Source of the DNA: Nocardioides panaciterrulae
GTDB taxonomy: Bacteria > Actinomycetota > Actinomycetes > Propionibacteriales > Nocardioidaceae
Length of the DNA stretch: 64,000 bases
NCBI RefSeq assembly: GCF_013409645.1
Contig: NZ_JACCBG010000001.1
Location: forward strand, 2,850,001-2,914,000
Reading direction: 5' to 3'
Made by a program: the position numbers and the translations under genes. Within the stretch, counting starts at the first letter, position 1. The number at the start of each line of letters is the position of its first letter. Below are positions 51,095 through 59,631 of the stretch, one piece after another. The notes under the pieces are model-generated. The model was given only the letters and a program-made list of their open reading frames with translations, made no database searches and had not been told where the DNA came from.

Positions 51095-53116
51095 TCAGAC
51101 CACGATCGGCAGCCAGACCCGGAACGTCGTCCCGCGTCCCTCGCCCGAGGCGAGCTCGATCCGGCCGCCGTGGCGCTCGACCACGGCTCGGGCGATCGAC
51201 AGCCCCAGGCCGCTGCCGGGGATGGCGTTCCGCTGCGCCGTCGAGGAGCGGAAGAAGCGGCTGAAGATCCGCGCGTGCTCCTCCGCGGGGATCCCGATGC
51301 CGGTGTCGCGGACCTCGACCAGCGCGCTGTCGCCGCGGGTCGCCAGGCAGAGGGCGACCTCGCCGCCCTCGGGGGTGAACTTCACCGCGTTGCCCAGCAG
51401 GTTGACCACGACCCGCTCGATCATGTCGCGATCGCCGAGGAACGGCACCGGTTCGGCCGGCATCTCCAGGCGGACGTCGAGGTCCCGGCCCGCCCACGCC
51501 GGCGCGACCACGTCGTAGCCGGTCCGCAGCAGCACCCGCAGGTCCAGGGCCCGGTCGGAGATCACCAGGCCGTCGTCCTCGATCCGGGAGAGCGTCAGCA
51601 GGTCGTCGATGAGCAGCAGCAGGCGGGAGCTGTTCACGCTGACCCGGCGTACGGCGTCGGCCTGAGCCTCGGTGAGCGTCCCGAAGTCCCCGCTGTCCAG
51701 CATCTCGAGGTAGCCCACGATGCTGGTGATCGGCGTGCGCAGCTCGTGGCTGACGCTGGACACGAACGTCTCCTTCACCCGGTCGACCTCGCGCAGCCGC
51801 TCGACCGCGGTCCGCTCGGTCGCCAGCGCCTCGACGAGGGTGCGCTGGAGCTCGACGCGCTCCGTGACGTCCTCGGAGGTGCTGACGTAGCCGGTGACCC
51901 GCCCCCGGTCGTCGACGATCCGGTCCAGCGTCATCGAGTGGGTGCGCTCGGTGCCGTCCCTGCGGACGAACCGGATGTCGTCGGAGCCCCGCGCCGGCGC
52001 CGCCATCGCGAGCGCCACCGCCCCGAAGTCGTCCCGCACGCCCAGCTCGGCGGCCTTCTCGCGGATCGCCTGCTCGGTGTGGAACATCCGGGTGGACCTG
52101 CCCATCACCTCCTCCGGGGCGTAGCCGAGCAGTCGCTGGGCTCCGGGGTTGAACAGGGTGATCCGCCCCTGGGCGTCGGTGCCGATGATCGCGACACCGG
52201 TCGCACCGTTGACGATGCTCTGCACCTTGTCGCGCTCGGCCGCGGCCTCGCGCGCCAGGACCAGCTGCTCCCCCACGACCTGCACCATCGGGACCACGAC
52301 CGCCGCGCAGTCCACGCCGAAGACGGCGAGCAGCAGCGGCCGGGTGTCCACCGGGAGTCCGTAGGCCTGTGGGATGTCCGAGAACGGCCCGAACCCGTAG
52401 CTCGTGAGCTGGATCGCGATCGCGAACACGACGAACCCCTGCGCCAGCGCCTCGTAGGGGTTGGCGCGCAGCCCGCCCCAGGCCAGCACCGGCAGCACCG
52501 CGAAGACCAGGCTCGGGAAGTCGTGCGGCAGGAAGACCAGCATCGTGACCACCGACAGCAGCACCCACTGCAGGACGCGCTCGCCTGCGGGAGCGACGGA
52601 CTCGCGGCTGCGCAGCCGCAGGAAGAACGGCACCACGGTGAGGTGGGAGGCGGCCTGCGCGGCCATCACGGTGAGCCCCACCAGCAGCGGGTTGCCCCAG
52701 TCGGAGAGCAGCGAGCCGAGCGCGGCGGCGACGCCCACGACCAGCGCCCCGAGGCCGGCACCGCCGAAGAACCGCACCAGGTCCTCGCTGGTCCTCAGCG
52801 CCGGGCGGCCCTCGCGGCCGGCCGTCAGCACGCGCCAGTTCGCCCACACGCCGACGGCGATCCCCACCGCCACGGCCAGCATGAACGCGCCCGGCAGCCC
52901 GCCGGCCAGGAAGGTGAGCAGCGCGACGACACCGACCCCGGCCGCCAGCGCCGGGACCCACCGGCGCGGTGCCAGCAGCAGGGTGGCCGTGGCACCGCCG
53001 ACCGGCCAGATCCCGATGCCGTGGCCGCCCTCGGGGACCGCGGTCACCGCGGCGACCCCGAAGCCCGACACGCCCAGCGCGAGGGCCGCCAGCAGCAGCG
53101 GCCGAGACGTCCTCAC
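51095..53116 (-). CDS. Hybrid-domain sensor histidine kinase: MASE1-like membrane domain, PAS, HisKA, HATPase
   Basis: 673 residues from GTG 53116 (AGGAGGAG upstream). Eight to ten membrane helices with the MASE1 opening 'GIGIWPVGGATATLLLAPRR', then a PAS domain (about residues 315-440: 'GATGVAIIGTDAQGRITLFN', 'GYVSTSEDVTERVELQ'), H-box 'FVSSVSHELRTPITSIVGYL', N-box 'VVNLLGNAVKFTPEGGE', G1 'EVRDTGIGIPAEE' and G2 'GSGLGLSIARAVVERHGG'. Complete. No regulator beside it, so its partner is encoded elsewhere. MASE1 domains sense unknown membrane-associated signals. Confidence 0.92.
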   Translation of the reverse strand: MRTSRPLLLAALALGVSGFGVAAVTAVPEGGHGIGIWPVGGATATLLLAPRRWVPALAAGVGVVALLTFLAGGLPGAFMLAVAVGIAVGVWANWRVLTAGREGRPALRTSEDLVRFFGGAGLGALVVGVAAALGSLLSDWGNPLLVGLTVMAAQAASHLTVVPFFLRLRSRESVAPAGERVLQWVLLSVVTMLVFLPHDFPSLVFAVLPVLAWGGLRANPYEALAQGFVVFAIAIQLTSYGFGPFSDIPQAYGLPVDTRPLLLAVFGVDCAAVVVPMVQVVGEQLVLAREAAAERDKVQSIVNGATGVAIIGTDAQGRITLFNPGAQRLLGYAPEEVMGRSTRMFHTEQAIREKAAELGVRDDFGAVALAMAAPARGSDDIRFVRRDGTERTHSMTLDRIVDDRGRVTGYVSTSEDVTERVELQRTLVEALATERTAVERLREVDRVKETFVSSVSHELRTPITSIVGYLEMLDSGDFGTLTEAQADAVRRVSVNSSRLLLLIDDLLTLSRIEDDGLVISDRALDLRVLLRTGYDVVAPAWAGRDLDVRLEMPAEPVPFLGDRDMIERVVVNLLGNAVKFTPEGGEVALCLATRGDSALVEVRDTGIGIPAEEHARIFSRFFRSSTAQRNAIPGSGLGLSIARAVVERHGGRIELASGEGRGTTFRVWLPIVV

Positions 53117-53230
53117 TCGCTCCTCCTGGTGGCCCGAGCACCCACGGGAAGGATCCAATCACACTCGACTCGCCCCCGGCGCGGATCGGCGGTTTGCCGC
53201 CCGACTCGGCGGGACGGTTAGGTTGACCGG

Positions 53231-54799
53231 GTGACTTCGGCGAAGCAGCGGTACGACGTCGTCGTCGTCGGGGGCGGCCACAACGGGCTGGTCTCCGCGG
53301 CGTACCTCGCCCGAGCGGGCCTCTCGGTCCTCGTCCTGGAGCGGCTCGGCCACACCGGCGGCGCGGCCGTCTCGGCGCAGCCGTTCGCCGGCCGCCCGGC
53401 CCGCCTGTCCCGCTACTCCTACCTGGTCTCGTTGCTCCCCGAGCAGCTCGTGAGCGACCTCGAGCTCGACATCCGGCTGGTCTCGCGTCCGACCGCGTCC
53501 TACACCCCGGTCCGCCGGGACGGCCGCGACCTCGGCCTGCTGGTGGAGCGAACCGAGGGCGAGGCGACCCGGCGCTCGTTCGCCGAGCTCACCGGCAGCG
53601 AGGAGGAGTACGCCGCGTGGCGCGCGTTCTACGCCGACGCCGCCGAGCTGGCGCAGGTGGTGGCCCCCACGCTGCTGTCCCCGCTGCCCACCGAGCGGCA
53701 GGTCCGCGAGCAGGTGGACGCCGGCCTGTGGCGCGACTTCGTCACCTCCCCGCTCGGCGAGACGATCGTGAAGCGGTTCCAGGACGACCTGGTGCGCGGC
53801 GTGGTGGCCACCGACGCGCTGATCGGCACCTTCGCCTCGCTGCACGACCCCTCGCTGGTGCAGAACCGCTGCTTCCTCTACCACCTGATCGGCAACGGCA
53901 CCGGTGAGTGGCGGGTGCCGGTCGGCGGCATGGGCGCGGTGACCGACGCGCTCGCCCGCGCGGCGGACCGGGCGGGTGCCGAGGTGATCACCTCGGCCGG
54001 GGTGAGCGGGATCCGCGAGACCGGCGACGGCGCCGAGGTGACCTGGCACGACGGCGGCCGCTCGCACACGGTGACCGCGCGGCAGGTGCTGGCCAACGTG
54101 GCGCCGTGGGTGCTGAGGATCCTGCTCGGTGACGCCGAGGAGCCGGAGACCAAGCCCGAGGGCTCGCAGCTGAAGATCAACCTTCTGCTCGACCGGCTGC
54201 CGCGGCTGCGCTCGGGCGTCGACCCGGCGGTCGCGTTCGCCGGCACCCTGCACCTCGCCGAGGACTACGGCCGGCTCGAATCGGCGTACGCCGAGGCCGC
54301 CGCTGGCCGACTGCCCGCGACGCTGCCCGGCGAGGTCTACTGCCACTCGCTGACCGACCCCTCGATCCTCGGCGACACCGACGGCACCCACACGCTGACC
54401 TACTTCGGGCTGCACACCCCCGCCTCGCTGTTCGCGCAGGACCCGGAGGCCACCAAGCAGCTCGCGGTCTCCCGCGCGCTGGCCGCGCTCGACGAGCACT
54501 TGGTCGACCCGATCGCGACCTGTCTCGCCCGGGACCGGGACGGCAACCCGTGCCTGGAGGCGAAGATCCCCCAGGACGTCGAGCGCGACCTCGCGATGCC
54601 CGGCGGGCACATCTTCCACGGCGACCTCGAGTGGCCCTGGGCCGCGAACCGCGCCCGGCTCGACACGCCCGCCCAGCAGTGGGGGGTCCAGACCGAGTCC
54701 CCCTCAGTGCTGCTCTGCGGGTCGGGCGCCCGCCGCGGCGGCGCCGTCTCGGGCATCGGCGGCCACAACGCCGCCCAGGCGGTGCTGGCGTCGAGGTGA
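53231..54799 (+). CDS. Phytoene desaturase-like FAD oxidoreductase
   Basis: 522 residues, GTG start close to a purine run. Dinucleotide motif 'DVVVVGGGHNGLVSAAYLAR' with 'VLVLERLGHTGGAAVSAQPF', a central substrate domain, and C-terminal FAD signature 'LLCGSGARRGGAVSGIGGHN'. Family members oxidise carotenoids or other hydrophobic substrates; no carotenoid genes are nearby, so the substrate is open. The stop codon lies inside an 11-bp tandem repeat. Confidence 0.9.
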   Translation: MTSAKQRYDVVVVGGGHNGLVSAAYLARAGLSVLVLERLGHTGGAAVSAQPFAGRPARLSRYSYLVSLLPEQLVSDLELDIRLVSRPTASYTPVRRDGRDLGLLVERTEGEATRRSFAELTGSEEEYAAWRAFYADAAELAQVVAPTLLSPLPTERQVREQVDAGLWRDFVTSPLGETIVKRFQDDLVRGVVATDALIGTFASLHDPSLVQNRCFLYHLIGNGTGEWRVPVGGMGAVTDALARAADRAGAEVITSAGVSGIRETGDGAEVTWHDGGRSHTVTARQVLANVAPWVLRILLGDAEEPETKPEGSQLKINLLLDRLPRLRSGVDPAVAFAGTLHLAEDYGRLESAYAEAAAGRLPATLPGEVYCHSLTDPSILGDTDGTHTLTYFGLHTPASLFAQDPEATKQLAVSRALAALDEHLVDPIATCLARDRDGNPCLEAKIPQDVERDLAMPGGHIFHGDLEWPWAANRARLDTPAQQWGVQTESPSVLLCGSGARRGGAVSGIGGHNAAQAVLASR

Positions 54800-54833
54800 G
54801 GTCGAGGTGAGGTCGGGGTGAGGTCGAGTCGGT
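54790..54833. repeat. 11-bp tandem repeat over a stop codon
   Basis: GTCGAGGTGAG (54790-54800), an identical copy (54801-54811), GTCGGGGTGAG (54812-54822) and a partial fourth. The first copy contains the TGA of the FAD gene. Downstream lies GTGGTCGAGCCTGTCGA, resembling dispersed palindromic repeats of related genomes. Confidence 0.7.
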
Positions 54834-54911
54834 GGTCGAGCCTGTCGATACCCCCGGGCCCGATTTCTCTCCGCCACCCGGGCGCTGCTAGAGTTTCACT
54901 CGCTTCACCGG

Positions 54912-54987
<76 letters not shown>

Positions 54988-54990
54988 CAT

Positions 54991-55025
54991 CGAAGGCCAG
55001 GACGTCACCGACGTCCTGGCCTTCG
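54991..55025. terminator. Strong bidirectional hairpin terminator
   Basis: A 16-bp perfect stem, CGAAGGCCAGGACGTC (54991-55006), loop ACC, GACGTCCTGGCCTTCG (55010-55025), between tRNA-Lys and the convergent DedA-PAP2 gene. Confidence 0.9.
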
Positions 55026-55048
55026 TCGTTGCGGTGACGTTCCTGCGC

Positions 55049-56467
55049 TCACGAGTCTCGGACAGCCGCCACCGCCCGGGCCCCGCCCCGCTCCCCCGGG
55101 TCGGGCGGGGAAACCTCGGGCGCCCGGGACCGGAGCAGCCACCACAGGCTGCAGCCCGCCAGCAGGGCGATACTCATGGTGGCGCCCGCGAGCACGTCCG
55201 TGGGCCAGTGCACGCCCAGGTAGACCCGGCTCACGGTCACCAGGACCGCGACCGTCACCGAGACCAGCCCGGTGGCGATCCGGCCCCGGCGTCCGGCGTG
55301 GACGAGCGCGAGCAGCGCGAGCATGCCCCAGGCCGCCCACGCCTGCGTGGTGTGCCCGGAGGTGTAGGCCCAGCCCGACGCGGGCGCGATCCAGTCGGCC
55401 GCGGGCGGCCGAGCCCGGTGCACCCCCGCCGCGATGCCGGCGTGGAGCGCCACGGCGACCCCGTAGACGATGCCGGTCACCACGACCGGCCGCCAGGACC
55501 GCAGCCGCCACGACACGAGGCCGACGACCGCGACCAGCAACGGCACCACGACGGCGTTCGAACCCAGGTGCGTGGCGAGCCCGAAGAGCACGTCCAAGGA
55601 GTGCACGCGGTGCGCGACCACCCAGTCGTGGATGCCCCGATCGTCGCGGGCCAGCCCGTTGCCCGCCACGACGTCCTCGGTGAGACCGAGGAAGGTCCAG
55701 GTGGAGGCGACGAGCACGGCTGCGGCCAGGGTGGCCGGGAGCCCCCGAGGCAGCCGCGGGTCGAGCCGGCGCCCGATCGTGCCCGCGGCTCGCGGGAAGC
55801 GGGCCTGGGTCCGGCGAGCCAGGGGCAGGTCCTGCAGCCGCTCGGCCAGAGCCGCCCAGGAGACCCCGCGGGCCCGCCGCCACGCCGCACCCCCGAGGAC
55901 GAGCAGCACCAGCGCCGCCAGGGCGACCAGCCCGATCCGGGATGCGACGTGCCCGACGTGGCGCCAGCTGCTGCCGCCCAGGTAGCCGAGGAGGACCGAC
56001 AGCACCACCCACCCCGCCGCGCCCGCGACGTTGAAGACCAAGAACGTCGGGTAGCGCATCCTCGCCATGCCGGCGGCCCCGGGCACCATGACCCGCAACG
56101 CCGCGGTGAACCTGCCGACGAACACCGCGCGGCCGCCCCGGGCGGCCAGGTAGCGCTCCGCGCGATCCAGGTGGTCGAGCTTCACGAACCGCCCGAGCGT
56201 GCCCTCGACGAGCCGCCGCCCGTAGCGACGACCCACGGCGTAGCCCACGCTGTCGCCGACGACAGCGCCGACGAACCCGGCGGCCAGCACCGCGAACAGC
56301 GGCACCCGGCCCTGCTCGGCGAGCACTCCGCCGAGCAGGAGCGCGATCTCACCCGGGAACACGAACCCGACGAACGCGGAGGACTCCAACGCCGGCAGCG
56401 CGAACACCACCACGAGCACCGCCCATCCGGGCAGGCCGAGCACGATCGCCGCGACGCGGTCGGTCAC
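55049..56467 (-). CDS. DedA-PAP2 fusion membrane protein
   Basis: 472 residues. Residues 1-200: DedA/SNARE-associated domain with 'FVFPGEIALLLGGVLAEQGR' and 'VGRFTAALRVMVPGAAGMAR' (the GRF...R core). Residues 240-455: PAP2 phosphatase with 'AAGVHRARPP' (motif 1 RP), 'GWAYTSGHTTQAWAAWG' (motif 2, SGH) and 'VSRVYLGVHWPTDVLAG' (motif 3, SRxxxxxHxxxD). DedA proteins flip or move undecaprenyl phosphate carriers; PAP2 enzymes dephosphorylate undecaprenyl pyrophosphate. Together they would couple dephosphorylation and return of the lipid carrier. Confidence 0.92.
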   Translation of the reverse strand: MTDRVAAIVLGLPGWAVLVVVFALPALESSAFVGFVFPGEIALLLGGVLAEQGRVPLFAVLAAGFVGAVVGDSVGYAVGRRYGRRLVEGTLGRFVKLDHLDRAERYLAARGGRAVFVGRFTAALRVMVPGAAGMARMRYPTFLVFNVAGAAGWVVLSVLLGYLGGSSWRHVGHVASRIGLVALAALVLLVLGGAAWRRARGVSWAALAERLQDLPLARRTQARFPRAAGTIGRRLDPRLPRGLPATLAAAVLVASTWTFLGLTEDVVAGNGLARDDRGIHDWVVAHRVHSLDVLFGLATHLGSNAVVVPLLVAVVGLVSWRLRSWRPVVVTGIVYGVAVALHAGIAAGVHRARPPAADWIAPASGWAYTSGHTTQAWAAWGMLALLALVHAGRRGRIATGLVSVTVAVLVTVSRVYLGVHWPTDVLAGATMSIALLAGCSLWWLLRSRAPEVSPPDPGERGGARAVAAVRDS

Positions 56468-56736
56468 CGGTCTTCACCGCCGGGCGCCGTGGCAGTCGTG
56501 GCACCGTCTCTCACGGCAGGCACGAGTGCCTCGGTCATCGGGGTCCGGCTGGGCGTCACCCCATGAACCTAGGTATCTGCGAATGAGCGCACCATGAAGC
56601 CCGCTCCGCCTCCACACCCCCGACCGGCGCGCCCCGCGTCCCGGCCACCGGGGAACACGGCCCGGCGTACCCTGATCCCCTCGCGCACCCGACGCCTGCC
56701 GGCGCGGGTGAACTCCGAGCTCTGGGAGGCCCGATC

Positions 56737-57132
56737 GTGTCCCGGTCCCTGACCTCGCCGCTGCGGTGGCCGGCCGCGGCCCTGCTCGTGGTGGTCGCCG
56801 CCGTCCACGTGCCGCTGGTGCCGGACCACCTCGAGGAGGCGCCCTACGTGGGGGTGCTCTTCCTCGCGCTGGCGGTGGTCAGCGTCGTCCTCGCTGCACT
56901 CCTGGTGACCAGGGACACCCGGCTGGTGTGGGCGGCCAGCGGGCTCGTGACGCTGCTGGCGCTCCTCGCGTTCGTGGCCTCGCGGACCGCGGGCCTGCCC
57001 GAGCTCGGCGACGACGTCGGCAACTGGACCGAACCACTGGGGTTCCCCGCCGTCGCGGCCGAGGCCGCAGTGTCGATCATCGCGGCCCGGACGCTGCGCC
57101 GCAGCCCCCAGGCGGTCCACCGGCGCGGCTGA
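56737..57132 (+). CDS. Small four-helix membrane protein, unknown function
   Basis: 131 residues from GTG 56737 after GGGAGG. Four hydrophobic segments ('WPAAALLVVVAAVHVPLV', 'GVLFLALAVVSVVLAALLV', 'WAASGLVTLLALLAFVAS' and 'FPAVAAEAAVSIIAA') and conserved-looking charged turns ('VPDHLEEAPYVG'). I do not recognise the family. Monocistronic or first of a weakly linked group; the next gene starts 80 bp on. Confidence 0.75.
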   Translation: MSRSLTSPLRWPAAALLVVVAAVHVPLVPDHLEEAPYVGVLFLALAVVSVVLAALLVTRDTRLVWAASGLVTLLALLAFVASRTAGLPELGDDVGNWTEPLGFPAVAAEAAVSIIAARTLRRSPQAVHRRG

Positions 57133-57212
57133 GCCTGGCGCTGCGCCCCTCCGCCGCGGGGCCGACCCCCGATTCCGGCATGGCGCCGGACCGGGCGGGG
57201 TACGAGGACGAC

Positions 57213-58163
57213 ATGTTGACCCCGAAGCCGCGCGGTCCGCTCAGCGACGCGCTCTTCCCGGCCCTGCGCCATCAGCCGCGAGACCTCGGCGCCGTGCTCG
57301 AGCTCGAGCCGGACGGACCCGAGGACGAGCAGATCTCGTTGTGGACGCTCTACGAGCTCCACCACCGCGGCTTCGACGACGTCGACGACGAGCTGGAGTG
57401 GCATCCCGGCCTGTTGGCGCTGCGCCGACGGCTGGAGGCCTCGCTCGAGGGTCGGTTGCGGGACCGGTGGACCGCGCCGCCGCTGCCGGGGCCCGAGACG
57501 TTCGCCGAGGCGCTGTTCGCGTTCATCGAGGGGCACGACGGCGCCTCCCTGGCCTCCTACGTCCACCGCGAGGCCGACGAGGACCAGGTCCTGGACCTGT
57601 TCCGGATGCGGTCGGTCTACCACCTCAAGGAGGCCGACCCGACCGCGTGGGTGATCCCGCGGCTGGGCACCCGGCCCAAGGCCGCGCTGATGGAGCTGAT
57701 GTACGACGAGTACGGCGCCGGCGACCCGAACCGCCTGCACAGCCACCTGTTCGTCCGTGGCATGGAGGCGATCGGGCTGCGCTCGGAGTACGGCTGGTAC
57801 GTCGACGACGTGCCCCTGGAGGTCCTGGAGCAGAACAACGCGATGGCGCTCTTCGGGCTGCACCGCCGGCTGCGCGGCGCCGCCCTCGGCCACCTCGCGG
57901 CCTTCGAGGCGACCAGCTCGATGCCCTCACGCCGGATGGCCCAGGGGCTGGCCCGACTGGGGATGGCGCAGGAGATGATCGACTACTACGACGAGCACGT
58001 GGCCGCCGACGCCGTGCACGAGCAGCTCGCCGTACGCACCATCTGCGGTGCGCTGGTCGAGGAGGAGCCGGCCCTGATCGACGACGTGTTCCTCGGGGCG
58101 TTCAGCTGCCTGGACCTCGAGGACCGGGTCGCCCGCTCGCTGCTCGCGTCGTGGGCGGCATGA
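57213..58163 (+). CDS. Heme oxygenase-like iron-containing redox enzyme
   Basis: 316 residues from ATG 57213 (GAGGA close upstream; ATG 57180 possible). All-helical HDO-type fold with metal ligands expected in 'LYELHHRGFDDVDDELEWHP', 'FAFIEGHDGASLASYVHREA' (H/E pairs) and 'GMAQEMIDYYDEHVAADAVH' (E-x6-H-type helix). Known relatives of this superfamily are di-iron oxidases or desaturases. Its stop overlaps the next start (ATGA), so it is coupled to a CDGSH Fe-S protein that could supply electrons. Confidence 0.8.
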   Translation: MLTPKPRGPLSDALFPALRHQPRDLGAVLELEPDGPEDEQISLWTLYELHHRGFDDVDDELEWHPGLLALRRRLEASLEGRLRDRWTAPPLPGPETFAEALFAFIEGHDGASLASYVHREADEDQVLDLFRMRSVYHLKEADPTAWVIPRLGTRPKAALMELMYDEYGAGDPNRLHSHLFVRGMEAIGLRSEYGWYVDDVPLEVLEQNNAMALFGLHRRLRGAALGHLAAFEATSSMPSRRMAQGLARLGMAQEMIDYYDEHVAADAVHEQLAVRTICGALVEEEPALIDDVFLGAFSCLDLEDRVARSLLASWAA

Positions 58164-58417
58164 GCACCCCGCGCCCGGCCGGGGGTCGGGGCGAGCCGGC
58201 CGGCGCACCGTCGGCGGAGGAGACCGGCCACCCCGACGTGATCCTCTGCCCCGGCGGGCCGATGCTGCTGCGCGGCGACCACGTCGTCACCGACGAGGAC
58301 GGCCGCCGCCATCGCACGACGCGGCCGGTCAGCGCGGTCTGCCGCTGCGGCAAGTCCGCGATCAAGCCGTGGTGCGACGGCACCCACAAGGTGCTGCCGC
58401 CGCAGGCACGCCCCTGA
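58160..58417 (+). CDS. CDGSH iron-sulfur domain protein
   Basis: 85 residues. Cluster motif 'CRCGKSAIKPWCDGTHK' (C-x-C...P-x-C-D-x2-H), which binds a 2Fe-2S cluster with three Cys and one His. The preceding 'HPDVILCPGGPMLLRGDHVV' is typical of the small actinobacterial form. Overlaps the iron enzyme gene by four bases. Likely electron donor for that oxygenase (inference). Confidence 0.93.
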   Translation: MSTPRPAGGRGEPAGAPSAEETGHPDVILCPGGPMLLRGDHVVTDEDGRRHRTTRPVSAVCRCGKSAIKPWCDGTHKVLPPQARP

Positions 58418-58444
58418 CGCGGGCCGCCTGCCCCGTCCGCGAGG

Positions 58445-59080
58445 TCACGCGGTGAGCGCCACCAGGACGCCCCGGGCGAAGCTGCGGGTCTCCCGCACCC
58501 GCAGCCGGCTGCTCCCCCGCAGCTCGCGGGCCAGCTGGCGCGCCTGCGCGGCGGTGCCGATCTGGAGCAGGGCCGCTCCCCCGGGCTGCAGGTGCCGGTC
58601 GGCGATCAGCCAGCACTGCCGGGCGAGCGCGAGGCCGTCGGAGCCGCCGTCGATGGCGAGCAGCGGGTCCGCGGGGAACCGGCCGGTCTCGGCGCTCGGC
58701 ACCCACGGCGGGTCCGCGATGACCAGCGAGAACCGTTCCTCGGGCGCGAGCACCGCGTCCATCGCGCCCTCCCGGACCTCGACGAGGTCGGCCAGTCCGG
58801 CGCGCTCGGCGTTGGCCCGCGTGTAGTCGCAGGCGATCGGGTTGAGGTCGACACTGACCAGCGGCCGGGGCTCGTGGGAGATGGCCAGCAGCCCGATCTG
58901 GCCGGCGCCCGCGCAGAGCTCCAGCACCGGCGCGTCCGGCGCGTTGCGCAGCAGCTCGGCCGCCCAGCGGGACTGGGCGACGGTCCACGGCCGCGGCTCC
59001 AGCACCCGGTCGTCGAAGTCGATGATGAGGTCGCCGAAGCCGCTGCTGCGAGCCACGACCGAGTTCCCGAGTCCGGTCAT
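58445..59080 (-). CDS. N5-glutamine-methyltransferase-like SAM methyltransferase (HemK/PrmC fold)
   Basis: 211 residues. 'PVLELCAGAGQIGLLAIS' is SAM motif I, 'LVSVDLNPIACDYTRANAE' motif II, and 'FSLVIADPPWVPSAE' carries a DPPW catalytic loop in place of NPPY, as in many N-methyltransferases acting on Asn, Gln or adenine. Monocistronic and convergent to the CDGSH operon. Substrate unknown; rRNA, protein or small molecule are all possible. Confidence 0.82.
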   Translation of the reverse strand: MTGLGNSVVARSSGFGDLIIDFDDRVLEPRPWTVAQSRWAAELLRNAPDAPVLELCAGAGQIGLLAISHEPRPLVSVDLNPIACDYTRANAERAGLADLVEVREGAMDAVLAPEERFSLVIADPPWVPSAETGRFPADPLLAIDGGSDGLALARQCWLIADRHLQPGGAALLQIGTAAQARQLARELRGSSRLRVRETRSFARGVLVALTA

Positions 59081-59168
59081 GCTCAGCAGGTACCCGGTGC
59101 CGGGGTCGGTCACACCTGCGCGCCGGTGTCCGACTGCGCGTCCGGACCGGACCCGGCATGCTGGCGCC

Positions 59169-59588
59169 ATGGACATCGACCAGGCCCTCACCACCGCACG
59201 CCACCACCACCGCTCCACGCTGGTCACCCTGCGTCGGGACGGCCGGCCACAGCTCTCCAACGTCCTGCACGGCGTCGACGACACCGGGCTGATCCGCATC
59301 TCCACCACCGCCGACCGCGCCAAGTACGCCAACCTCCGGCGTACGCCGTGGGCCGCGCTGCACGTCAACGGCGACGACTTCTGGTCCTACGTGGTGCTCG
59401 AGGGCGACGTCGAGCTCTCCGAGGTGGCCGCCGCCCCCGACGACCCGGCGGTCGAGGAGCTGGTCGACCTCTACCGCTCGCTCTCGGGCGAGCACGAGGA
59501 CTGGGAGGACTACCGCGCGGCGATGGTCCGCGAGCAGCGGGTCGTGGTCCGGATCCGCCCGACCTACGCCTACGGGCTGCTCCGCTGA
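59169..59588 (+). CDS. PPOX-class F420-dependent oxidoreductase
   Basis: 139 residues from ATG 59169. Split-barrel flavin/F420 fold: 'HRSTLVTLRRDGRPQLSNVL', 'LIRISTTADRAKYANLRRTP' and 'SYVVLEGDVELSEVAAAPDD', ending 'VVVRIRPTYAYGLLR'. The RPQ and RAKYANL segments match the actinobacterial F420 subfamily rather than FMN pyridoxamine oxidases. Reduces or oxidises small molecules with F420; the substrate is unknown. Confidence 0.88.
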   Translation: MDIDQALTTARHHHRSTLVTLRRDGRPQLSNVLHGVDDTGLIRISTTADRAKYANLRRTPWAALHVNGDDFWSYVVLEGDVELSEVAAAPDDPAVEELVDLYRSLSGEHEDWEDYRAAMVREQRVVVRIRPTYAYGLLR

Positions 59589-59593
59589 CGCCT

Positions 59594-59627
59594 CCCGCCC
59601 CGGGTGTGCCCCGGCACCCGGGGCGGG
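59594..59627. terminator. Bidirectional hairpin terminator
   Basis: CCCGCCCCGGGTG (59594-59606), loop TGCCCCGG, CACCCGGGGCGGG (59615-59627): a 13-bp perfect stem between convergent genes. Confidence 0.85.
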
Positions 59628-59631
59628 GTCG

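Noticed and set aside
48625-51264. An 879-residue plus-strand frame over the glycosyltransferase and pirin genes
   Set aside because: Spans several well-supported minus-strand genes without any recognisable domain.
51059-53221. A 720-residue open frame antisense to the MASE1-PAS kinase
   Set aside because: His/Arg/Gln/Pro-rich composition and no family motif; explained by GC-biased codon positions of the kinase.
54790-54833. CRISPR-like repeats
   Set aside because: 11-bp units directly adjacent with no spacers; no CRISPR array or cas gene found anywhere in the window.
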